DNA from: Myxococcales bacterium
GTDB taxonomy: Bacteria; Myxococcota_A; Polyangia; Palsa-1104
Assembly (NCBI GenBank): GCA_023248835.1
Contig: JAHFDU010000289.1
Coordinates: forward strand, 1-5,286
Reading direction: 5' to 3'
Length of the DNA: 5,286 nt
Shown: one piece after another, positions 1-4,433 of the stretch
Layout of the letters: every line of letters starts with the position of its first letter
How positions within the stretch are numbered: the stretch's first letter is position 1
Position numbers and translations under genes: made by a program
The notes under the pieces: generated by a model
What the model saw: the letters and a program-made list of their open reading frames with translations, nothing else
Told to the model about the DNA's origin: nothing
Databases searched by the model: none

Positions 1-6
1 ATTCGC

Positions 7-35
7 TTGACATGTAAAGTCAAATAAAGTAAAAA
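7..35 (+). promoter_or_regulatory. Candidate promoter with overlapping palindromic operator
   Basis: A perfect -35 hexamer TTGACA lies at 7-12. Seventeen bases later is a weak -10 candidate, TAAAAA at 30-35, in a markedly AT-rich stretch. The -35 also forms the left arm of an inverted repeat, TTGAC-N7-GTCAA (7-11 and 19-23). A near-direct repeat, TAAAGTCAAA / TAAAGTAAAA, occupies 15-34. The gene downstream encodes a ribbon-helix-helix protein, a family that commonly binds short repeats in its own promoter, so autoregulation is plausible. The -10 is poor and nothing here proves transcription. Confidence 0.4.
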
Positions 36-126
36 CAGACGTATGTATTTAGGTGTACATCCCGAAAAGTTTCACAACGATGAAGTTTCATGCTTTAATG
101 CTGCCGAGGCCAACTTGGGAAGAACA

Positions 127-321
127 ATGACACGCAAGCCGAAGGCAGGTGAGCAGCAGCATTTCAGTATCACCCTCGATGGTGCGCTGATGCTCGCACT
201 CGACGACATGGCCGAACAGATGTCGCGGGAGCGGCCAGGGCTGACGCTGACGCGCACCGACGTGGTTCGGGTGGCGTTGCATGAATGGTTGGCAGATCGA
301 AAGAAAGAGCACAAGCGGTAG
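127..321 (+). CDS. Small ribbon-helix-helix (Arc/MetJ/CopG-type) DNA-binding protein
   Basis: This encodes a 64-residue protein with the ribbon-helix-helix pattern. A short beta strand, HFSITLD (about residues 12-18), is followed by helix A (ALMLALDDMAEQMSRE), a turn, and helix B starting at TRTDVVRVALHEWL, with a basic tail. Proteins of this fold act as dimers, insert the paired strand into the DNA major groove, and usually repress their own operon or serve as antitoxins. No toxin gene follows. The next genes are a tiny frame and the integrase, so control of the element or of int is the likelier role. The frame is open back to an ATG at 43, but the ATG at 127 is preferred: GGGAAG lies just upstream of it, and the extra 28 residues match no part of the fold. 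The exact target is unknown. Confidence 0.72.
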   Translation: MTRKPKAGEQQHFSITLDGALMLALDDMAEQMSRERPGLTLTRTDVVRVALHEWLADRKKEHKR

Positions 322-368
322 CGCTCTTTGCTTGGTCGCTGTGCGTTACAAATTGGTAGGAGTTTTAG

Positions 369-434
369 ATGTGCCTTAATCGTAAGAATTTCTCTTCGTC
401 GCTGCAGCCACTCTGTCAGCCGCAAGAGTGGTAA
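369..434 (+). CDS. Possible 21-residue leader peptide upstream of the integrase
   Basis: An ATG at 369 has an excellent Shine-Dalgarno sequence, GGTAGGAG at 355-362, with a 6-nt spacer. The frame runs 21 codons (N-terminus MCLNRKNFSS, C-terminus LCQPQEW) to TAA at 432-434, and the integrase ATG follows 4 nt later. The integrase itself has only a weak ribosome binding site (AAGAGTGG region), so translational coupling from this short frame could set integrase synthesis. No domain or known peptide is recognised and there is no transmembrane segment. It may be a real leader peptide, or the strong site may simply recruit ribosomes. It is not an N-terminal extension of the integrase, because it is in a different frame. 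Confidence 0.4.
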   Translation: MCLNRKNFSSSLQPLCQPQEW

Positions 435-438
435 GCGC

Positions 439-1599
439 ATGGCTACCGTCGTCAAGCGCGGTACGAAAGCGCGACCGCGCTTCTATGGGCAGTACCGTGA
501 CGCCAATGGCGTACGTCGCACCCGGCTCTTGCGCGGAGCTACATCAGCGGAGCAAGCACGTATTATGGCCGCCGCAATCGACCGCAACGTTATGCAGGGG
601 AAACTCGGCATCGAGGAGCCAGCGCCAGAGGAGCAGGTGCGCTCTACGATTACAGTGCAGGAGCTGTCGGAAAGATTTCTGCGTGAGTACGCGCCCCCTG
701 ATATCAAAGACATCGACAACTACCGATTGGAGGCGCGCAGCGTCCACAAAGTTCGTATCCTGCCGGCAGTCGGGAGCCAAGCGGCAGCATCGGTGCGAAT
801 GTCGACGGTAGAGCGGCTGCGTGATGCCGAGCTGACGAAGCGTTCGCGGGCCAGTGCAGTGCAGACCCTGGCGGCTCTCTCGAAGCTGTACGTATGGGGC
901 AACAAAGTTGGTCTCATCAGCTGTCCAAACCCCGTGCAGGGGTGTGAACGACCCCGTAGCACTTCGTCGATCGACTATTTGTCACGCGAAGAAGTCGGCA
1001 AGTTACTCGCCTACAGCGAGGATCACGCGCCCGATATCTATCCAATGATTGCGACCGCAGTCTACTGCGGCCTGAGAAAAGGCGAACTGTACGGTCTACG
1101 GTGGAGCGACGTCTCTCTCGAGGCCAGCCGTATTGATGTGATGCGCAGTTATCGCTCGCTGCCCAAGAGTGGCAAGCCACGCCATGTGCCGATGCATCCA
1201 GAGCTGGTGCGTGTTCTTCGACAATGGCGAAGCTGCTGCCCGGTCACTGATGCTGGCTTGGTGTTTCCTATCGACAACGGTCGCGGGCAGCGCATGGGAG
1301 ATGAGACTGATATGCGCGCCCTGGCCAATGTGCTAGACGCAGCCGGCTGCCATGTGCCAAAAAAACCGTGGCATGCACTCCGACACACTTTTGCAAGTCA
1401 CGCCGTTATGTCGGGCACGCCGCTGTATGACGTGCAACAGCTGCTCGGTCACTCGAAGCCGATGATGACGCAACACTATGCGCACCTTGCGCCGGCCCAT
1501 CTGGCGTCCGCAGTGGCTCGCCTGAGCTTCACTTCTCCGGTCGATGCGGATATTGCCAGCATCGACGAAGAACGCCGCAAGCGCGCCACGAAAACCTGA
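439..1599 (+). CDS. int: Tyrosine recombinase / site-specific integrase
   Basis: This 386-residue phage/ICE-type tyrosine recombinase would catalyse integration and, with an accessory factor, excision at the tRNA-Leu site 140 bp downstream. Residues 1-60 resemble the amino-terminal arm-binding region (MATVVKRGTK, then PRFYGQYRDANGVRR). Residues 72-165 are the SAM-like core-binding domain, and about 180-350 form the catalytic domain. All expected active-site residues are present: Arg213 (GLRKGEL), Lys246 (SGKPRHVP), His312 and Arg315 (HALRHTF), His338 (LLGHS) and nucleophile Tyr347 (QHYAHL). The length is normal for the family and no frameshift is seen, so the enzyme is probably active. The frame is open back to a TTG at 328, but the ATG at 439 gives the typical integrase N-terminus, and the upstream residues look non-coding. 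The stop is TGA at 1597-1599. Confidence 0.93.
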   Translation: MATVVKRGTKARPRFYGQYRDANGVRRTRLLRGATSAEQARIMAAAIDRNVMQGKLGIEEPAPEEQVRSTITVQELSERFLREYAPPDIKDIDNYRLEARSVHKVRILPAVGSQAAASVRMSTVERLRDAELTKRSRASAVQTLAALSKLYVWGNKVGLISCPNPVQGCERPRSTSSIDYLSREEVGKLLAYSEDHAPDIYPMIATAVYCGLRKGELYGLRWSDVSLEASRIDVMRSYRSLPKSGKPRHVPMHPELVRVLRQWRSCCPVTDAGLVFPIDNGRGQRMGDETDMRALANVLDAAGCHVPKKPWHALRHTFASHAVMSGTPLYDVQQLLGHSKPMMTQHYAHLAPAHLASAVARLSFTSPVDADIASIDEERRKRATKT

Positions 1600-1604
1600 G
1601 AAAT

Positions 1605-1625
1605 CCGTACGTCTCCTGTACGTCT
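1605..1625 (+). repeat. Two direct repeats GTACGTCT, possible recombinase arm sites
   Basis: GTACGTCT occurs at 1607-1614 and again at 1618-1625, spaced exactly 11 bp start to start, about one helical turn. The first copy sits in the longer block CCGTACGTCTC (1605-1615), which reappears at 1858-1868 on the other side of the tRNA fragment. Short directly repeated arm-type sites next to the core are typical of tyrosine integrase attachment regions. The assignment rests on position and repetition only. Confidence 0.4.
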
Positions 1626-1687
1626 TTCGCCGTGATTTGGTGTTACCTTCCGAAACCGCGATTTTTAGCTCAATCTCAATTTGCCGT

Positions 1688-1716
1688 CGAGAAAGGCACC
1701 ATTCGTGACTTTCTCG
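1688..1716. repeat. Inverted repeat upstream of the attachment core
   Basis: CGAGAAAG (1688-1695) and CTTTCTCG (1709-1716) form a perfect 8-bp inverted repeat around a 13-nt loop. A second, overlapping inverted repeat, GTGAC (1705-1709) and GTCAC (1717-1721), and a direct repeat CATTCG (1700-1705 and 1721-1726) share the same segment. No T-run follows on either strand, so this is not a standard terminator. It lies about 25 bp left of the tRNA fragment and could be a protein-binding site for recombination or a weak terminator of int. Confidence 0.4.
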
Positions 1717-1739
1717 GTCACATTCGATAACGTCAACCG

Positions 1740-1795
1740 CAGACTTAGGATCTGGCACCGCAAGGTATGGGGGTTCGACTCCCCCTCCTCGCACC
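1740..1795 (+). other. attR-type attachment site: 3' fragment of tRNA-Leu(UAG)
   Basis: The segment folds as the 3' part of a class II tRNA. It has an anticodon loop CTTAGGA with anticodon TAG (1746-1748) and a variable arm ACC-GCAA-GGT (1757-1766). The T arm is five Gs, TTCGACT, five Cs (1769-1785), followed by acceptor strand TCCTCGC (1786-1792), discriminator A and CC. Four anticodon-stem pairs form, but the outermost (27:43) would be G-G. The bases upstream do not supply a D arm or the matching 5' acceptor GCGAGGA. Identity to the tRNA therefore begins around 1740, and the strand exchange probably occurred in the anticodon stem-loop, a common site for tyrosine integrases. The third base of the encoded CCA is G here, marking the right limit. 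Confidence 0.8.
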
Positions 1796-1857
1796 GGCTT
1801 GAAATTAAAAGAGAATACGCCTGAGAACAACAGTCGTCGCTGAATGCGTGTTACCCG

Positions 1858-1868
1858 CCGTACGTCTC
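1858..1868 (+). repeat. Second copy of CCGTACGTCTC, right of the tRNA fragment
   Basis: This 11-mer is identical to 1605-1615 and in the same orientation, 253 bp away on the opposite side of the attachment core. A shorter pair, CCTGAGAA, also occurs on both sides (1595-1602 and 1820-1827). If these are integrase arm sites, DNA to the right of the core is also of element origin. A chance match cannot be excluded from one sequence. Confidence 0.35.
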
Positions 1869-1905
1869 GAGTCGTTGTGTCAGATCGACATAGTGGGCGC
1901 AGGTT

Positions 1906-2106
1906 ATGAATTGCTCGCTACATGTCAGAACACTCACTTGTCTGGCAGTGGTTACCCACCTGAGCCGCTCGACAATTCAGCTTGTCCGCGGCGGCTTCAT
2001 TCCGAACGCACTGTTGAAGCGTCGAATCGCGATCGCCCTTGACGTACACGTCGACGAACTGTGGAAGACGGTAGAACGGTGCAAAAAGGCATCTCCATGC
2101 CGATAG
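1906..2106 (+). CDS. Cro/C1-type helix-turn-helix DNA-binding protein
   Basis: This 66-residue protein carries a compact Cro/C1 (XRE) helix-turn-helix. The pattern LTCLAVVTHLSRSTIQLVRGG (residues 10-30, split here as LTCLAVVTH then LSRSTIQLVRGG) has the Leu-x-x-Leu-Ala spacing, turn and recognition helix of the family. It is followed by IPNALLKRRIAIALDVHVDELW, matching the usual distal helices and the DELW-like end. It is expected to bind an operator as a dimer and regulate its operon. An in-frame TAG at 1891 limits upstream extension, so ATG 1906 is the likely start, although AGG sits only 2 nt before it and is a poor ribosome binding site. The stop TAG (2104-2106) overlaps the next gene by 10 nt, so the two are probably coupled. 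The protein is near the minimum size for the domain. Confidence 0.6.
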   Translation: MNCSLHVRTLTCLAVVTHLSRSTIQLVRGGFIPNALLKRRIAIALDVHVDELWKTVERCKKASPCR

Positions 2107-2390
2107 ACTTGGCAAGCGAGTGGATTGCAGCACTGCGTTCGCCAGACGCCCAGAAAGCGTTGGCCGAAGCGCTTCGTCCGATCGTAGCCGACGAGTTGGA
2201 CCGCGTGCTCAAGGCGAACGGCGAACATCTGGCACCGTTGGCAACAATTGTCGGCTCCTCTGTTCGCGCAGCGGCAGCTCGCCTCCGTCGCGATAACGGG
2301 CTTCGCGCACTTGGAATTCCGATCGGACGCCGCCTTTTTTTTCGCCGCAGCGAAGTGGAACTCTACCTCAAGCAGAGGTCATGCGAGTGA
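2097..2390 (+). CDS. Excisionase-like winged-helix DNA-binding protein
   Basis: This 97-residue protein has an amino-terminal acidic/alanine-rich helical part (residues 1-42). A helix-turn-helix with a wing follows, in the style of excisionase/MerR-like domains: LAPLATIVGSSVRAAAARLR (46-65), then ALGIPIGRRLFFRRSEVELYL (71-91, read as two pieces around GRR). The GRRLFFRRSEVE wing is the most characteristic part. Such proteins bend attachment DNA and steer the integrase towards excision, or act as small regulators. ATG 2097 is chosen because AAAGG lies at 2085-2089 with a 7-nt spacer. A GTG at 2061 in frame would add 12 residues but lies well inside the upstream gene. An eight-T run (2335-2342) within the wing codons is unusual for such GC-rich DNA. 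Confidence 0.65.
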   Translation: MPIDLASEWIAALRSPDAQKALAEALRPIVADELDRVLKANGEHLAPLATIVGSSVRAAAARLRRDNGLRALGIPIGRRLFFRRSEVELYLKQRSCE

Positions 2391-2427
2391 CGCCTGGCCA
2401 ACCAATCTCACCGCGAGGACGTGCGCG

Positions 2428-2589
2428 ATGAAAAGACGCCCGTCCCCGGAACAGTTGTGGCTCCCCGGCATCGAAAAAAAGCCGCGGCGGCGTCGAATAG
2501 ATCGCGCCTGCAGCGGCGCCGTGATCCGGTGCCCGACTTGCGAAGCGCAAACCATTCTCGAGCTCGACGAGGCGACCAATGAGTTGCTC
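2428..2589 (+). pseudogene. Unrecognised frame, probably truncated at the junction with the lipid operon
   Basis: ATG 2428 has GAGG at 2415-2418 as a plausible ribosome binding site and lies 37 nt after the excisionase-like gene. The first 54 codons read MKRRPSPEQLWLPGIEKK, then a run of arginines, then IRCPTCEAQTILELDEATNE. A single CxxC pair suggests half of a zinc ribbon. The frame then continues without a stop for almost 900 bases, entirely antisense to the desaturase gene, which is not credible coding. I read it as the 5' remnant of an element gene whose 3' part was lost, ending near 2590-2640. The exact end is unknown and non-coding is possible. No family is recognised. Confidence 0.35.
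2474..2491 (-). terminator. Candidate Rho-independent terminator of the minus-strand operon
   Basis: Read on the minus strand, GCCG-CCG-CGGC (2491-2481) forms a small all-GC hairpin followed directly by seven Ts (2480-2474). This is about 100 nt past the desaturase stop codon and in the right orientation. The stem has only 4 bp with a 3-nt loop, and the same bases fit a plausible plus-strand coding frame, so support is weak. Confidence 0.3.
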
Positions 2590-3441
2590 TTACCGCGGCC
2601 TGGCGGCCAAGATCGACACTGGAGCGGTGTCGGCAAAGCGCAACGCCGGCGGCAGCGAGGAGATTGGATGGCGCCCAGGCAATCGGGCGCGCAACAGCGG
2701 CCGTTCGGACCAATGACACTGCGGCCGCACGTGATGCTCTTGGTGGTAGCCTTCGTTGCAAAACAGAAAATTGTAGACCTTGCCGTAGTAGCTAATCGAG
2801 TTGGACAATGGATCTTCTGGCGGCACCCCGGCGTGCTCGTAGTAGTTCTCCGCCGATGTCACCGTCCAGCCAAAATAGTAAAGCGGCAAATAGAACAGCA
2901 GCACGTATTGCCAAGAGATCGCCGCGTACGCCGCAAACACCACCACGGTAGCCAGCACTTCCAGCCAAAAATGGGTCCGGTGGCCCTTGCTCACCGCGTC
3001 GCGGTAGGCGCGCGAAATGTAAGGGCGAAAAAATCCGAGCGCAATGTACGGCAGCGCGTGTTCCTGCTCGCCGTCTTTTCCGTACGCATAGAGAGACGAA
3101 CGATCACGGGTGTGGCCTCCCGGGCCGCCACGATCGTTTTCGTAGCGGTGGTGGTTCAGATGGTGAAAGCGGTAGAGCACCTGCGGCATGCCGAGGTGGA
3201 CCGAGTGAAAAATGGCAAACGCCCGATTGAGTCCGCGGGCGCCAAACCACGGGGTGTGCATGAAGTTGTGCGCCACCGGGCTGGCGTTCCACCAGAACAG
3301 AAACAGATAGAGCGGCCACAACCCAAGCAGCGTCAGCCACGACAGCCGCGCAAAATGGGTCGCCAGCCAAAAATGCGAAAACGCAAACCCGACCGCAACC
3401 ACGAAGAGATGAATGTCGCGACGATTTTTCCACACCCGCAT
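2590..3441 (-). CDS. Membrane fatty-acid desaturase/hydroxylase family protein
   Basis: This 283-residue integral membrane protein belongs to the di-iron desaturase superfamily. The three histidine boxes are complete: HNFMH (residues 58-62), HHLNHH (93-98, HxxHH pattern) and HQEHH (233-237). Hydrophobic segments lie near 11-28, 34-55 and 160-190, so the iron site faces the cytoplasm as in the family. These enzymes use oxygen and electrons from a redox partner to desaturate or hydroxylate acyl chains or lipid long-chain bases. ATG 3441 is chosen over upstream in-frame starts because AAGGAGGG (3455-3448) sits 6 nt before it, and it begins 2 nt after the SDR stop. The C-terminal 45 residues after the last box are near normal length, though the final few may be altered by the adjacent mobile DNA. 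Regiochemistry and substrate cannot be told; the operon suggests a long-chain amino-lipid. Confidence 0.85.
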   Translation of the reverse strand: MRVWKNRRDIHLFVVAVGFAFSHFWLATHFARLSWLTLLGLWPLYLFLFWWNASPVAHNFMHTPWFGARGLNRAFAIFHSVHLGMPQVLYRFHHLNHHRYENDRGGPGGHTRDRSSLYAYGKDGEQEHALPYIALGFFRPYISRAYRDAVSKGHRTHFWLEVLATVVVFAAYAAISWQYVLLFYLPLYYFGWTVTSAENYYEHAGVPPEDPLSNSISYYGKVYNFLFCNEGYHQEHHVRPQCHWSERPLLRARLPGRHPISSLPPALRFADTAPVSILAARPR

Positions 3442-3443
3442 GG

Positions 3444-4433
3444 CTATCCCTCCTTGCTGGCTTGAACCAGACCGCTCTTGCAGAGCCAGTCGATGGTGGG
3501 AGACAAAGTCGATCGAGCATTGCGGAAAGAAACCTGGAGCTCCTCTTTTGCCTTGCGGCTCGACATCATCCAATAGCGCGTCGCGTAGGGTACGGTGGCG
3601 AGCGGCACCGGAAAGGGCAGATGAAACAGCCTGGCCAGCGCCGCCGCCGCGCGCAACAGCCAACTCGGCACCCGCACCCGCCACTTGTGCGATTGGCCAA
3701 CCAGATCGAGCGTGAGTCGTGCCAATTCGGCGATGGTGACATTGTCGCCGCCCAAGATGTAGCGCTCGCCGCTGCGACCGCGCTCAAGCGCTGCCACAAT
3801 CCCTCTGGCGACGTCGTCAACGTGGACAATGTTGGTGCCGCCCGAACAGACCAGCACCAACCAGCTGCGAGCGAAATCAACCAAGGTGCTGGCGGTAATC
3901 AGGCCAACGTCTCCCGGACCGTAGACCTCTCCGGGGTTGACCACCACCACCTGCAGACCCCGCTCTTGCGCGGCAAAACAGATCGCCTCTCCCGCCGCTT
4001 TGGCACAGGCGTAACGAAAGCGATCGGGCGGCAAAGAAAAATGCGTCTCTTCGTCCTGTACGATCGGCCTTGAGGTTGCGCCGACGGCAGCGATGCTACT
4101 GACAAAGACCAGGCGTCGGCAACCGGCGAGCAGCGCGGCGTCGACCACGTGCCGGGTGCCCTCAATCGCCACCTCTTCGAGCAGCGGCGAGTCGAGCTCG
4201 CTCCACGAGGAGAGACAGGCGAGATGAACCACCGCCTGAGTGCCCTGTGCTGCCATCTTTAGCGACTGCACATCGCGCACGTCGCCAACCACTTTTTCAA
4301 TCGCTCGCCCGCCGAGCCGACGACAGTCGGAGCGCTCTCGTACCAAGCAGCGCACCTCATGGCCACGATCGAGCAGCTCACCCACCACCGCCGAGCCGAC
4401 AAACCCATTGCCGCCGGTGACCATTACCCGCAC
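3444..4433 (-). CDS. Extended SDR, NAD(P)-dependent epimerase/dehydratase-like reductase
   Basis: This 329-residue extended short-chain dehydrogenase has the Rossmann motif TGGNGFVG (residues 6-13), an acidic GDVRD (50-54), a VSS serine region (111-113), catalytic Tyr141 and Lys145 (YACAK), NPGEVYGPGD (167-175) and the HVDDVA segment (204-209). The pattern resembles dihydroflavonol-reductase/HpnA-like proteins and the atypical SDR CerR proposed as bacterial 3-ketosphinganine reductase. Next to an alpha-oxoamine synthase, reduction of its 3-keto product is the most economical role, but this is inference; a sugar or hopanoid-type SDR is the alternative. The GTG start at 4433 is preferred because it completes the first beta strand and has GAGGAG (4447-4442) 8 nt upstream. 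An ATG at 4424 overlapping the previous stop (TAATG) is possible but would cut that strand. Stop is TAG at 3446-3444. Confidence 0.87.
   Translation of the reverse strand: MRVMVTGGNGFVGSAVVGELLDRGHEVRCLVRERSDCRRLGGRAIEKVVGDVRDVQSLKMAAQGTQAVVHLACLSSWSELDSPLLEEVAIEGTRHVVDAALLAGCRRLVFVSSIAAVGATSRPIVQDEETHFSLPPDRFRYACAKAAGEAICFAAQERGLQVVVVNPGEVYGPGDVGLITASTLVDFARSWLVLVCSGGTNIVHVDDVARGIVAALERGRSGERYILGGDNVTIAELARLTLDLVGQSHKWRVRVPSWLLRAAAALARLFHLPFPVPLATVPYATRYWMMSSRKAKEELQVSFRNARSTLSPTIDWLCKSGLVQASKEG
3448..3455 (-). promoter_or_regulatory. Strong ribosome binding site of the desaturase gene
   Basis: AAGGAGGG lies 6 nt before ATG 3441, inside the last codons of the SDR gene. It decides the start of the desaturase against longer in-frame choices upstream, and shows that the two genes share one transcript. 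Confidence 0.75.

Larger units (their letters stand above)
1..1795 (+). mobile_element. Right end of an integrative element inserted in tRNA-Leu(UAG); left end outside the window
   Basis: An intact tyrosine recombinase gene ends about 140 bp before a 3' fragment of tRNA-Leu(UAG) that lacks its 5' half. This is the usual layout for an element that integrates into a tRNA gene and leaves a duplicated 3' segment at one end. Because the fragment points to the right, the reconstituted full tRNA-Leu gene should lie at the other end, left of this window. Only the regulator and recombinase modules are visible, so the cargo and the left end are unknown. The right limit is set at the end of the tRNA identity. 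Further mobile-type genes at 1906-2390 may mean that element DNA continues beyond it. Confidence 0.65.
1600..1905. other. Gene-free attachment region between integrase and HTH gene
   Basis: No credible protein gene lies here. The stretch holds paired direct repeats close behind the integrase stop, an imperfect nest of inverted repeats, the tRNA-Leu 3' fragment, an AT-rich patch (about 1799-1817) and another repeat copy at 1858-1868. The layout resembles a recombinase attachment region with arm sites around a core. TTGAAA at 1799-1804 could be a -35 for the genes beginning at 1906, but no convincing -10 follows it. Confidence 0.5.

Noticed and set aside
43..126. Longer ribbon-helix-helix protein starting at ATG 43
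   Set aside because: There is no ribosome binding site before 43, it lies directly behind the candidate -10, and the extra residues do not fit the fold.
328..438. Integrase start at the TTG at 328
   Set aside because: The 37 extra residues are unlike any integrase N-terminus, and no ribosome binding site precedes the TTG. The ATG at 439 starts the standard N-terminal motif.
72..455. Minus-strand open frames across the regulator gene
   Set aside because: They are antisense to the ribbon-helix-helix gene, have no recognisable domain and no ribosome binding site that stands out.
1711..1796. A complete, functional tRNA-Leu gene
   Set aside because: The bases before 1740 cannot form a D arm and do not contain the 5' acceptor strand needed to pair with TCCTCGC. 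Only the 3' part is present.
1333..1830. A minus-strand open frame of 165 codons overlapping the integrase end and the tRNA fragment
   Set aside because: Its GGGVEPPYLAVPDPKS stretch is the well-known spurious translation of the complement of a tRNA gene, and the rest is antisense to the integrase.
2248..3465. A long plus-strand open frame of 405 codons antisense to the desaturase
   Set aside because: The minus strand carries a protein with three perfect histidine boxes, a strong ribosome binding site and tight operon spacing. The plus-strand product is a low-complexity Arg/Val-rich shadow with no family pattern. Only its first part, before about 2590, might derive from a real gene.
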